Assembly (NCBI GenBank): GCA_020718965.1
Contig: DYRE01000001.1
Coordinates: forward strand, 1-25,856
Direction: 5' to 3'
From: Desulfomonile tiedjei
GTDB taxonomy: Bacteria; Desulfobacterota; Desulfomonilia; Desulfomonilales; Desulfomonilaceae
Length of the DNA: 25,856 bases
The notes under the pieces were generated by a model that was not told where the DNA came from, did not search any database, and worked only from the letters and a program-made list of their open reading frames with translations. A program made the position numbers and the translations under genes. Position 1 is the first letter of the stretch. The number at the start of each line of letters is the position of its first letter. This document shows positions 7,289 through 14,793 of the stretch, one piece after another.

Positions 7289-8017
7289 ATGGGTCATGAA
7301 ATCAGCAGGCGAGAAGCTATAGGGAGCGCTGGGGCTATTGGCGCACTTGGGATCTTATCGAGTTTTTTTGAATCCGAGGCTTTAGCCTCTACCTCCGCAG
7401 CAAGTCAAAAAGTCAATCTACTGGAACTGCCGGCTCTTCCTTTTCCTGAAGACGCATTGGAGCCCGTCATTGACAAGGAAACAGTGAGGATCCACCATGA
7501 CAAGCATTTTGCCGGATATGTGGCAGGATTGAACAAGGACCTTAAAACTTTGGACCAGGCACGTCAGTCTGGTTCATTCGATAGCATTAAGCAAGTGAGC
7601 AGAGATTTGGCGTTCAATGCTTCAGGAGTCATACTACACTGGATTTATTTCAGTACGATCGGGCCGAATGCAGGCGGTAAACCTGTCGGCAAACTTGATG
7701 TGCTTATAAAAAGAGATTTTGGGTCTTATGATATTTTTTGGAAACAATTCTCAGCGGCTTCCAAAACTGTAGAGGCTTCTGGATGGGGAGTACTCGCATG
7801 GGAACCGTTCAGTGAAAAACTGTTGGTCCTTCAGGCTGAAAAGCATCAGAATCTGACAAGTTGGGGATGCATGCCCATAATGGTATGCGATGTTTGGGAA
7901 CATGCCTATTATTTAAAGTACCAGAATAGGCGAGCCGAGTATGTGGATAATTTTGCCAAAATAATTGATTGGCCAAAAGTTGAGAAGCGTTTTGAGAAAT
8001 ACTGTTTGAACAAATAG
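7289..8017 (+). CDS. Exported Fe/Mn superoxide dismutase with Tat-like signal peptide
   Basis: 242 residues; the mature enzyme would be about 205. It converts superoxide to oxygen and hydrogen peroxide. The N-terminus reads ISRREAIGSAGAIGALGIL, a twin-arginine motif (R7, R8) followed by a hydrophobic stretch and a likely cleavage after EALA near residue 33, so a periplasmic location is inferred. Metal ligands by alignment are H69 (RIHHDKHFAGYV), H117 (VILHWIYF), D201 and H205 (DVWEHAYYLKYQNRRAEYV). The AEKHQNL segment puts a His where bacterial enzymes have the metal-site Gln, as in archaeal or cambialistic-type enzymes. The second-sphere gateway His before the second metal ligand appears to be Val (V114), and the usual FW is YF. 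Metal choice cannot be fixed. The ATG follows AAAGGATG; the gene stands alone. Confidence 0.88.
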   Translation: MGHEISRREAIGSAGAIGALGILSSFFESEALASTSAASQKVNLLELPALPFPEDALEPVIDKETVRIHHDKHFAGYVAGLNKDLKTLDQARQSGSFDSIKQVSRDLAFNASGVILHWIYFSTIGPNAGGKPVGKLDVLIKRDFGSYDIFWKQFSAASKTVEASGWGVLAWEPFSEKLLVLQAEKHQNLTSWGCMPIMVCDVWEHAYYLKYQNRRAEYVDNFAKIIDWPKVEKRFEKYCLNK

Positions 8018-8087
8018 GCAGAATCAAGATGTCATGGCTCTCAGCTTTGATTTTTCAAAAGAGGACAGAAGAAACCTGACCTTTAAT

Positions 8088-8112
8088 AGCTAGGAGCGTT
8101 ACGCTCCTAGCT
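8088..8112. terminator. Strong hairpin between convergent genes, probable bidirectional terminator
   Basis: AGCTAGGAGCG (8088-8098) and CGCTCCTAGCT (8102-8112) form a perfect 11-bp stem with a three-base TTA loop. It sits between the superoxide dismutase stop (8017) and the convergent ferredoxin:thioredoxin reductase stop (8137). The T runs on either side are short (TTTG on plus, ATTAAA on minus), so it is not a classic intrinsic terminator. It may equally be a copy of a dispersed palindromic repeat. No gene was found in 8018-8136. Confidence 0.6.
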
Positions 8113-8136
8113 TTGAATCCCCTCAGAAACAAAGGG

Positions 8137-8481
8137 CTAGGAGAAAAACAGTTCCAATGGGCGTCTCTCAGGGACAAATGTCTTGGGGACCTCTCCGTTG
8201 TTCCATTCCTTTGAAACATACAGAGCGCAATAACAGCTTCCGTAGTCTTTAATATCAGCTTCCCGATAAACACATGGACATATGATATCCTTGTCTTTTT
8301 CCCTGTTTCCCGAGGCCAGTCTACATGGACAAGACATATGTCCGTACCTGTTCTTGTTTTTTATCAGGGACTCGAGAAGGTCAAAAACCCTCTCTCTATC
8401 GTTGTTGAAATAATAACCTTTGGCTTCTTGCAGTTTCTTCAGAGTTTCATAAAGCTGCTCAATTGCTTCTTTTTCAGACAA
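8137..8481 (-). CDS. ftrB: Ferredoxin:thioredoxin reductase, catalytic (beta) subunit
   Basis: Small iron-sulfur protein that passes electrons from ferredoxin to the disulfide of thioredoxin. All six family cysteines are present in the pattern CPC-14-CPC-12-CxC (C57, C59, C74, C76, C89, C91 counted from the upstream ATG at 8499). By homology to the cyanobacterial enzyme, C57, C74, C76 and C89 hold the [4Fe-4S] cluster and C59/C91 form the active disulfide. The usual CHC is CYC here (Tyr90). A TTG at 8479-8481 is preferred as start because AGGAG lies eight bases before it, giving 114 residues; the ATG at 8497-8499 (120 residues) has no ribosome site. No variable (alpha) subunit is nearby, as in non-photosynthetic organisms. 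Last gene of the dnaJ minus-strand run. Confidence 0.88.
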   Translation of the reverse strand: MSEKEAIEQLYETLKKLQEAKGYYFNNDRERVFDLLESLIKNKNRYGHMSCPCRLASGNREKDKDIICPCVYREADIKDYGSCYCALYVSKEWNNGEVPKTFVPERRPLELFFS

Positions 8482-8536
8482 TTTTAAATCTCCTAACATT
8501 TGAGTTTCAGGTTAAGGGATATCATGTCTAGTCTAA

Positions 8537-9313
8537 TCAAAAAAGTTTTTCTAACGTTGCAATGCTCTCGATTATGTATCCTGGTGAAAAAGCATATCTC
8601 GAAATGTCCTCCAGAGATGTTGCTCCGGTAAGCACAAGAACTGAAAACATTCCCGCTCTGATCGCAAATTCTACATCTGTATCCATACGGTCTCCCACTA
8701 CAAGGCATTCCTGACTGTTAATTCCCAACCGTTCCAAAGCAATGTCAGCCATGTCGGTCGAAGGTTTCCCAAAAACACGGTCGGGTTCTTTACCCGCCGC
8801 TGTAGCTATCGCTGATACGACGCTACCGGCGCCTGGGCTGAGTCCATCGGCTTCCGGGTAAGTAGGATCCAGATTCGTTGCCCAGAACAGAGCTCCTCTT
8901 TGAATCGCTTTGTGGGCTAGTTTCATTTTCTCATAAGTGAATTCTCTGTCAAGCCCTACCACTACTATTTGAGCGTCCAGATAGCTGTCAGAAATTTTGG
9001 CTCCCGCTAACTGCACACCCCGTTTCAGTTCTTGGGATCCAACCACCATGATAGGAGCCCCTAGCAAGTTCTTCCGAATCTCCCGGACAAGAGCTGAAGC
9101 CGAGTTTATGACCTGATGCGTTGAGACTGGCAACCCCAGATTTGTAATTTTCTGAGCCAGATCTTCCGCCATAGAAGTTGCGTTATTCGATAGGAACAAC
9201 CACTGAACGCCCAAATTGGCAAGTCTTCGATAGACTGTTTCAGCTCCTGATATTAACACGGAACCTCTGTAGAGTGTCCCATCGAGGTCCGCCAAGATCG
9301 CCTTATATTTCAT
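8537..9313 (-). CDS. HAD-superfamily IIA phosphatase (NagD / phosphoglycolate phosphatase-like)
   Basis: 258 residues with the complete HAD core: motif I DLDGTLYRG (nucleophile D9, acid D11), motif II LSNNATS (S42), motif III lysine K183 in FGKPSTDM, and motif IV VVGDRMDTD (D208, D213). The large cap between motifs II and III (C2a type), together with VGLDREFTYEKM and ATNLDPTYPEADG, places it in subfamily IIA with NagD, 4-nitrophenylphosphatase and phosphoglycolate phosphatase. The substrate is unknown; such enzymes often remove small phosphorylated metabolites. Its ATG overlaps the stop of the TPR gene in an ATGA arrangement (9310-9313), implying translational coupling. Confidence 0.88.
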   Translation of the reverse strand: MKYKAILADLDGTLYRGSVLISGAETVYRRLANLGVQWLFLSNNATSMAEDLAQKITNLGLPVSTHQVINSASALVREIRKNLLGAPIMVVGSQELKRGVQLAGAKISDSYLDAQIVVVGLDREFTYEKMKLAHKAIQRGALFWATNLDPTYPEADGLSPGAGSVVSAIATAAGKEPDRVFGKPSTDMADIALERLGINSQECLVVGDRMDTDVEFAIRAGMFSVLVLTGATSLEDISRYAFSPGYIIESIATLEKLF

Positions 9314-10968
9314 TCTGTAGCATTAACCCCCGGTTCCCGGCTAAGTATTAAATTCCCTTCACGCTGCCGAGAACCCACTAGATCAAGGTTTTTCCTGGCG
9401 TCGACAAAATACGGCGAGAAGTCGAGGGCCGTTTCAAAATCAGCCTTCGCTGCTGAAAAGTTCCCGACTTTGAAATAAAAGAAACCTCGATTGTTTAAAA
9501 CCAGGGGGTCTGTGGGGGCCAAAGAGACGGATTTTTCAAAATCATGAATGGCATTTTCATGGTCTCCCAAAAAAAATCTCGCAACGCCTCTCATGCTTAA
9601 AGATCTCGCCTGCTCCGGTTTCAGTTTTAGGATTCGGTCAAGTTCTTTGGATGCCTTCTCAAATTCAGCCGTTCGGAGATAAATCAACGCTTTGTTGTAG
9701 ATTACCCTCGGATCGTCAGGCAGAGCTTCCAAAGCTCGGTCAACATCGACTTCCGCTGCGTTGTACATTCGTCGTTGGTACTGAACTTCACTCCTCAATG
9801 TATATATTTCAACGTCCGCCGGGTCAATCTCACAGGCTGTGGTTAAATCATTTACCGCCCTTACGTATTCTTTGAGTTTGATGAGAACCTTTGCTCGTTC
9901 CTTATAAGCTTCCACCAGTTTTGCGTCGAGTTCTATCGCTGAGTTGAAATTGGCCAATGAATCATCAAGATTCCCCTCCCGGCTGTTGAGCGCCCCTCTT
10001 AATAATCTTGCCTCAGCATTGTTGGGCCATTTTCTGTCAACCTGTCCGAGGATAGACTTCACGTCCTTCCAATTTCTCAAAAGAATGTGCGCTCTGGCCG
10101 ATAGTAGCGACGTCTCTATATCATCCTGACTATCGTGAAATTTAGATAATAATTCAAGGGCCTTCTCTGGTTGGTTGATCTTTAAATATATTATGACCCT
10201 CTTCCTTCGCAATTTCTCGTCATCAGGGCGGAGAACCTCCGCTTTGGTATAATCGGCCAAGGCTGCCGGATAATTTCCCATTTTAGAATAGACATCTGCC
10301 CTGAGAATGAAGCCATCAGCCCTTTCCGGGTGGAGATTTGTAAGAATATCCAAATCTTCTAGGGCTTTCCTTGGCTTACCTTCTTTCAAGAATACGTTGG
10401 CTCTGGCTTCCAGTGCGGGGAAAAAACCGGGATCGTAGAGCAAAGCTCGAGTATATTCGTCCTCTGCTTTAAAATACGCCCCAGTTCTTTCATATACCAT
10501 GCCCTTCAATGTATATGCCCTAGCAGTTCCCGGTCTGGTAAGCAGGAAATTCTCCAATGCCAGGGAAGCCTGATCCAGTTGGTCGACCATGATCAAACAT
10601 TCTGACTTTTCGATCAATACATCATGAAGTCGTTTAGTGTGACTCATCGCAATGTCTAAATCTTCCAGCGCCCGGAAGTAATCCTTGATTTCTTTAAAGG
10701 CAAGGGCTCGCTGAAAATACAAAGAGCCTAGTTTTTGAGGCGTTAATCCCTTTTCCTGAAGAAGTTGATCGAGTAATTCAATCCTCTTGGAGGGATCCTC
10801 ATGTTCCGCGCTCCCAAGATTCTTCTTTGATTCCCCAAGTGCAAAATTCTCGAAAGGAAACCAGTTCAGAAATAAAATCGTAACGATGGCCACAGTCAGT
10901 CGAATGGAATTAATGTATTTCCGCCTGTTGCATCTCCATTCCACGGTTATAAATATTTGGCGCAACAC
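9310..10968 (-). CDS. Large tetratricopeptide-repeat protein with N-terminal signal or anchor
   Basis: About 552 residues. A basic stretch (CNRRKYINSIR) precedes a hydrophobic segment (LTVAIVTILFLNWFPF) and a possible cleavage near FALG, so the protein is probably exported or membrane-anchored with the bulk in the periplasm (inferred). The rest is helical repeats of the 34-residue TPR type, roughly a dozen, for example GSLYFQRALAFKEIKDYFRA, ADVYSKMGNYPAALADYTKA and NNRGFFYFKVGNFSAAKADF. TPR arrays are protein-interaction scaffolds; no catalytic domain is visible. There is no in-frame ATG near the start. The frame opens at TTG 11052, but GTG 10968 (with GGAAAG eight bases upstream) or GTG 10944 gives a better signal peptide; 10968 is chosen with low certainty. 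It sits between cbpM and the HAD gene. Confidence 0.8.
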   Translation of the reverse strand: MLRQIFITVEWRCNRRKYINSIRLTVAIVTILFLNWFPFENFALGESKKNLGSAEHEDPSKRIELLDQLLQEKGLTPQKLGSLYFQRALAFKEIKDYFRALEDLDIAMSHTKRLHDVLIEKSECLIMVDQLDQASLALENFLLTRPGTARAYTLKGMVYERTGAYFKAEDEYTRALLYDPGFFPALEARANVFLKEGKPRKALEDLDILTNLHPERADGFILRADVYSKMGNYPAALADYTKAEVLRPDDEKLRRKRVIIYLKINQPEKALELLSKFHDSQDDIETSLLSARAHILLRNWKDVKSILGQVDRKWPNNAEARLLRGALNSREGNLDDSLANFNSAIELDAKLVEAYKERAKVLIKLKEYVRAVNDLTTACEIDPADVEIYTLRSEVQYQRRMYNAAEVDVDRALEALPDDPRVIYNKALIYLRTAEFEKASKELDRILKLKPEQARSLSMRGVARFFLGDHENAIHDFEKSVSLAPTDPLVLNNRGFFYFKVGNFSAAKADFETALDFSPYFVDARKNLDLVGSRQREGNLILSREPGVNATE

Positions 10969-11085
10969 GTCCAGGTCTTTCCAAGAGAACTCCAACAGGC
11001 GGAGTTTATTGTGTGGTATTACTTTTTCCTGAACAATCAGGGCCTTTGGCAAAGATTGAATTTAGAATCTTCATCGCCAGACTTC

Positions 11086-11099
11086 TCAAGTTAACTTGA
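11086..11099. other. Perfect 14-bp palindrome at the end of the cbpM-like gene
   Basis: TCAAGTTAACTTGA is its own reverse complement. It includes the stop codon of the cbpM-like gene and lies upstream of the TPR gene. Its first ten bases recur exactly in one arm of the palindrome before the superoxide dismutase gene (7205-7214). Function unknown; chance is possible for an AT-rich word of this size. Confidence 0.35.
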
Positions 11100-11394
11100 T
11101 TTTGATCTCCTTGACTAGCGCCTCTAGAATCTGGTCAAACTGGTGTCGCATCGTGATCATGTTTTGCCTCATCTCCAGGATTACTTCAACCCCTGGCAGA
11201 TTCACCTCAAGGTCATTTACCAGATTTGAAATGATCCTGATCCGTTCGATCTGATCCAAATAATAAATCTTTTCCTGGCAACATTCCACGATAGCGCACT
11301 TGATGAGTTCTTCTCGTTCCAATTCATCAAGGAAACTTTCCTGAACCCCGAAGATTTCAATCACCTGCTGCTTACGGTAGTAATTTTCGTCCAT
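11086..11394 (-). CDS. cbpM: CbpM-like / MerR-type chaperone modulator
   Basis: 102 residues. The N-terminal half (YYRKQQVIEIFGVQESFLDELEREELI) resembles the winged-helix start of MerR-like proteins, and YYLDQIERIRIISNLVNDLEVNLPGVEVILEMR is the helical part shared by HspR and CbpM. The C-terminus is a predicted coiled coil. In E. coli CbpM binds the J domain of the DnaJ homologue CbpA and inhibits it; HspR instead represses heat-shock genes. Its place directly after dnaJ (92-bp gap, same strand) fits either role. The full repressor-type DNA-recognition helix is not obvious, so CbpM-like is favoured. A perfect 14-bp palindrome overlaps its stop codon. Confidence 0.78.
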   Translation of the reverse strand: MDENYYRKQQVIEIFGVQESFLDELEREELIKCAIVECCQEKIYYLDQIERIRIISNLVNDLEVNLPGVEVILEMRQNMITMRHQFDQILEALVKEIKIKLT

Positions 11395-11486
11395 GTTTTA
11401 ATCTCGAATTTTGTGATCTTTTGTTCCAAGCACGTCACGATTGTCTAACCTTGGAAAATCGGCCGGCTCAGGTTGATAAAACATTA

Positions 11487-12641
11487 TCAGAGCTTAATAG
11501 ATTTACGGATATCACCCTTATAAAAACGGTCGAGGGTTCGAGCTGCGGCGACTACTTCTTCAGCGTCGGTTTCCGGAACCTGAATTCGAATGGTTACGTA
11601 CATATCACCTGGCGCCTTGGTCTTCAGGTTGGGAACTCCTTTGCCTTTGAGTCTAAAACGCTGGCCCCCTCTTGTTCCTTTGGGAATTTTAAGCTGCACC
11701 GTTCCAGTAGGTGTGTCCACGGGAATATCCGCCCCATTTATTGCTTCGCTAACGGTCACCGGTAGCTCTACTCTGAGAGAATCTCCATCTCTCTTGTAAA
11801 AAGGATGGGTCGACACGCGCGTTATGATATATAAATCACCAGGGGGGCCGCCATTGGTTCCTGGTGATCCTTTACCAGCAAGTCTAATTTTTGATCCATC
11901 CTTTACACCGGCTGGAATGGTAACATCTATTGTTTCAGTAGAAGACTTGAATCCAGACCCTCCACATTCTTTGCAGACTTCCCCCGCCCTACCAGTTCCG
12001 CCGCAGTCTGGGCATGTTCTGCTGAATTGTAACGGTCCCTGGGCCACTCCAGTTTGTCCGGTTCCCTTGCAAGTGCGGCATACGTCTCCACTGACCGGGC
12101 TGATTCGTCCGGAGCCACCGCAGGCCGGACACGGCTTGCTGGTTTGCATAGTCACTCTTCTTGATCCCCCGTGGATAGCTGTGCTGAAATCCAGATCTAG
12201 AGTGGATTCCGCGTCCCTACCCTTTGCAGGACTTTTAGAGCTTTGAGTTCCTCCGAAAAGATCGGAGAAGACGTCTTCAAAGCCCGAATATCGGAAGCCT
12301 CCGGTATCATAAGCAGTGTCACCTCCAAACCCTGCTGCAAAGCCCCTTGCTCCAGATTGACCGGTTTGCCGTGTCCAATTTTTGTATTGTCTAGCCTGTT
12401 CAGGGTCGAAACCGGTCCTGAGGCCTTCCTCACCAAACTCATCATAGATTTTTCTCTTTTCAGGGTTGGACAATGCCTCGTGAGCTTGGGATATAATCTT
12501 GAATTTCTCTTCGGCTTGTTTGTCGCCCGGATTAATGTCAGGATGATACTTTCTCGCAAGTTTCCTGTAAGCTTTCTTTATATCCCCTTCCGAAGCGTCT
12601 TTCTTGACGCCCAAAACCGAATAATAATCGCTATCAGCCAT
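11487..12641 (-). CDS. dnaJ: Chaperone protein DnaJ (Hsp40, type I, with zinc fingers)
   Basis: 384 residues. It is a co-chaperone that delivers unfolded clients to DnaK and stimulates its ATPase. Domains in order are: J domain (about 5-70) with the essential HPD at 33-35; a linker with some Gly/Phe (FAAGFGG, FRYSGFEDVFSDLFGG) to about 131; a zinc-binding domain with four CxxCxGxG repeats (C171/C174, C188/C191, C210/C213, C223/C226); and client-binding C-terminal beta domains (about 235-370). All zinc cysteines are present. No dnaK or grpE is adjacent. It is the first gene of the minus-strand run with cbpM, so it may be a second DnaJ paralogue rather than the dnaKJ-operon copy; this cannot be decided from the window. 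No CIRCE or HAIR operator was found upstream. Confidence 0.92.
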   Translation of the reverse strand: MADSDYYSVLGVKKDASEGDIKKAYRKLARKYHPDINPGDKQAEEKFKIISQAHEALSNPEKRKIYDEFGEEGLRTGFDPEQARQYKNWTRQTGQSGARGFAAGFGGDTAYDTGGFRYSGFEDVFSDLFGGTQSSKSPAKGRDAESTLDLDFSTAIHGGSRRVTMQTSKPCPACGGSGRISPVSGDVCRTCKGTGQTGVAQGPLQFSRTCPDCGGTGRAGEVCKECGGSGFKSSTETIDVTIPAGVKDGSKIRLAGKGSPGTNGGPPGDLYIITRVSTHPFYKRDGDSLRVELPVTVSEAINGADIPVDTPTGTVQLKIPKGTRGGQRFRLKGKGVPNLKTKAPGDMYVTIRIQVPETDAEEVVAAARTLDRFYKGDIRKSIKL

Positions 12642-12737
12642 TTTTAATACCTGTTGTCAGTAAGGAGTGACTCGATACAAAACACCCGCTTAATTGTAAT
12701 TGATAAATCGGCAGAGACCATTGCGCGATAATTATTA

Positions 12738-12817
12738 ATAGTTTGCCACATTTGTTGTCGTGTCAAATAATTAATTATGGACAATTGTTTGTCAAGCTCG
12801 GCTCTAAAAAATATCAC
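12738..12817. promoter_or_regulatory. Candidate overlapping divergent promoters between dnaJ and the amidohydrolase gene
   Basis: The AT-rich 249-bp region 12642-12890 separates two divergent genes. On minus, TTGACA (12795-12790) has AATTAT 17 bases on (12772-12767); a second TTGACA (12766-12761) has the weak AACTAT at 12743-12738. On plus, TTGTCA (12789-12794) has TATCAC after 17 bases (12812-12817). The first minus -35 and the plus -35 share almost the same bases, so the two directions could compete for polymerase. The -10 boxes are poor matches (3-4 of 6). Nothing else was identified in this gap. Confidence 0.35.
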
Positions 12818-12890
12818 TCCAAAGAGTCTTGCCAAGGCATGATTCTAATTCTAATATTGGGGGAAATTCAACCATAGGGTATATCGAAAC

Positions 12891-13760
12891 ATGATAATTG
12901 ACTGTCACATCCATCTGCTGCCTCGTCAGGTCAAGGTCGACCGGACAGAATTCGTTATCAAAGATAAAGCTTTTGGTTCGCTGTTTTCATCTGCCAAGGC
13001 CAAGGTTGTTTCTCCTGAGGAAATAATCAATTATCTTGATGGCTCAGGAATTGACAAAGCGATCGTATTCGGTTTCCCCTGGGCAGACTATGAAATCGCC
13101 TCTAAAAATAACGATGAGATATGGGATTTTTACGAAAGATATCCTGATAGGATCGTCCCCTTTGCCACGTTCTCAGTATTACAGCCTGAATTGGCTTACA
13201 AAGAATCCAGTCGGACTCTTTCCGGAGGATTTGCAGGTCTTGGAGAATTGGCTATGTACAGAAACGGATGGGGCGCCGCTGACTTTCAAGCCTTGAGGCC
13301 ATGTCTCGATTTAGCCCAGCATCATGGTGTTCCAGTCATGATTCATGTAAATGAACCAGTTGGGCACGATTATCCCGGCAAGGTCTTTGTGGACATCAAA
13401 GCTCTTTTTGAGACCATCTCTGATTTTCAGGACATAGATTTTATTTTGGCGCATTTTGGCGGAGGTTTTTTCATTTACTCTCTCATGCCAGAAATAGGTC
13501 CTAAAATGAAAAGAGTTTACGTAGACACTGCAGCGGCTCCTTTTCTTTATGACAACCGGATATTTTCCCTCGCGGTTCAATCCTTGGGCGAGGACAAAGT
13601 GCTCCTGGGAACTGATTTCCCTTTACTGGGGATTAGTCGGTATGAGCGAATGCTGGATCAGGCCAATATTCAAGGAGAGCTAAGGGCCAAAATATTGGGT
13701 GGTAATGTTCAGACGATACTTAATCGAAGACATTTACAAAAAATCAATGATGCGATTTGA
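12891..13760 (+). CDS. Amidohydrolase family (amidohydrolase_2, TIM-barrel metal-dependent hydrolase)
   Basis: 289 residues. The protein opens with MIIDCHIHLL, whose HxH (H6, H8) is the first metal-binding pair of amidohydrolase_2 enzymes. Further metal or catalytic candidates are H152 in VMIHVNEP, H188 in FILAHFGGG and D242 in VLLGTDFPLLG, all in family order. Relatives include 2-amino-3-carboxymuconate-6-semialdehyde decarboxylase and 2-pyrone-4,6-dicarboxylate hydrolase as well as many uncharacterised hydrolases, so the substrate is open. The start fits the family N-terminus, but the ribosome site is weak (AGGG, distant). It stands alone, divergent from dnaJ and convergent with the SAM hydrolase. 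Confidence 0.85.
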   Translation: MIIDCHIHLLPRQVKVDRTEFVIKDKAFGSLFSSAKAKVVSPEEIINYLDGSGIDKAIVFGFPWADYEIASKNNDEIWDFYERYPDRIVPFATFSVLQPELAYKESSRTLSGGFAGLGELAMYRNGWGAADFQALRPCLDLAQHHGVPVMIHVNEPVGHDYPGKVFVDIKALFETISDFQDIDFILAHFGGGFFIYSLMPEIGPKMKRVYVDTAAAPFLYDNRIFSLAVQSLGEDKVLLGTDFPLLGISRYERMLDQANIQGELRAKILGGNVQTILNRRHLQKINDAI

Positions 13761-13797
13761 CCAATCCTAGGCTTTTGCTGGCCGACGGTTGTGATTG

Positions 13798-14604
13798 TTA
13801 TGGCATTTCATGATCTTCAACGTTGTCACTTCTCCAGATGACTTTGACCTTGGCCCCCTCCCCTATGCCAAATCTATTGAATGCCGAGGCTTTGTTTATA
13901 GCTATCTCCAGGAAGCCAGAGCTGTTAATTAGGGCGACTGGATCGTAATCAGGGACATTCTGGTAGGTCTTGCGCAATGTCTTGATACTCAATGAACCCA
14001 TATCAATTTTCTCAATAGGTTTTGTGAGCATCTCGGATCTGATATTGACCCACAGGTTGCCGAATCTGTCGACGTATATGACTTTCCCTTTCAGGCCGTA
14101 ATCAGTTGAGACAACTTCAGGAAAAGGAAGAATCGTTGGGTCATCAACAATTGGTCCAATGTCTTGAAAACGGCTACCTTTTGACAGATATGCGGCGACA
14201 GGAGCAAATATGTCTCTTCCGTGAAAGGTTGGATGTGGCAAGGGTTTAAAATATGAAGGATTTGTGACTTCTCTTACATGAAAAGTTGAGCCATCCATGT
14301 AGAACGGTGTGAAAACTCCATTGTCAGGTCCAACGAATAAATGGCCCTTATATGTGACTACTATGCAGCGTCTATCGGAACCAACTCCTGGGTCCACTAC
14401 GACCACATGGACAGTTTTTTCAGGATAATATCCAAAGAACCCGCTTACGACCAGAGCCGCTTCCTTTGATGAGAAAGGCTCTATGTCATGGGTGGCGTCA
14501 ATAATTCGCGCATCCGGATTTATGGAGAGGATAACGCCCTTCATCTGCGCCACATATCCGTCCTTTGTGCCAAAATCGGTGGTTAGTGTTATGACTTGAG
14601 ACAA
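13798..14604 (-). CDS. S-adenosyl-L-methionine hydrolase (adenosine-forming), DUF62 / hydroxide adenosyltransferase
   Basis: 268 residues from TTG 14604. The family splits S-adenosylmethionine with water to adenosine and methionine; related enzymes use chloride or fluoride. Visible motifs are ITLTTDFGTKDGYV, DATHDI, VVVVDPGVGSDRR, GPDNGVF and FHGRDIFAPVAAYL. D71, R78 and H128 match the Asp-Arg-His set that orients hydroxide in the archaeal DUF62 enzyme, so hydrolysis rather than halogenation is expected. A C-terminal beta domain follows (DRFGNLWVNI onward). A longer frame opens at TTG 14616, but GGAG lies six bases before TTG 14604, and the protein then starts as the family does. Biological role remains poorly understood; possibly SAM homeostasis. 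Convergent with the amidohydrolase, divergent from comF. Confidence 0.9.
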   Translation of the reverse strand: MSQVITLTTDFGTKDGYVAQMKGVILSINPDARIIDATHDIEPFSSKEAALVVSGFFGYYPEKTVHVVVVDPGVGSDRRCIVVTYKGHLFVGPDNGVFTPFYMDGSTFHVREVTNPSYFKPLPHPTFHGRDIFAPVAAYLSKGSRFQDIGPIVDDPTILPFPEVVSTDYGLKGKVIYVDRFGNLWVNIRSEMLTKPIEKIDMGSLSIKTLRKTYQNVPDYDPVALINSSGFLEIAINKASAFNRFGIGEGAKVKVIWRSDNVEDHEMP

Positions 14605-14793
14605 ATTGAACTCCAAATACAGTTGCGATTCGTTTGACTAATATCACAGTTTTGGGGGAATATATGGCAAATGTGACAAATTTACTTGGATCAGGTTCAA
14701 TAGGGCATTCGGCGATGGCGCAAGCCAAATTCAGACCGGCGCCAGCGACGAATGAGGCTGAAAATCCTCAAGGGTATTCAGGAGCAAGTCTTG

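Noticed and set aside
11010..11078. 22-codon minus-strand reading frame between cbpM and the TPR gene, beginning at the ATG whose complement is 11070-11072
   Set aside because: No ribosome site and no family resemblance; too short to support as a gene.
11824..12246. Plus-strand reading frame of 140 codons inside dnaJ
   Set aside because: It is a proline-rich shadow of the Gly- and Cys-rich zinc-finger codons of dnaJ, with no ribosome site or family resemblance.
12642..12890. CIRCE, HAIR or sigma-32 heat-shock signals before dnaJ
   Set aside because: No TTAGCACTC-N9-GAGTGCTAA or CTTGAGT-N7-ACTCAAG repeat and no convincing sigma-32 hexamers were seen on either strand.
14498..14728. Minus-strand reading frame of 76 codons between the SAM hydrolase and comF
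   Set aside because: It overlaps the well-supported SAM hydrolase in another frame and has no recognisable motif.
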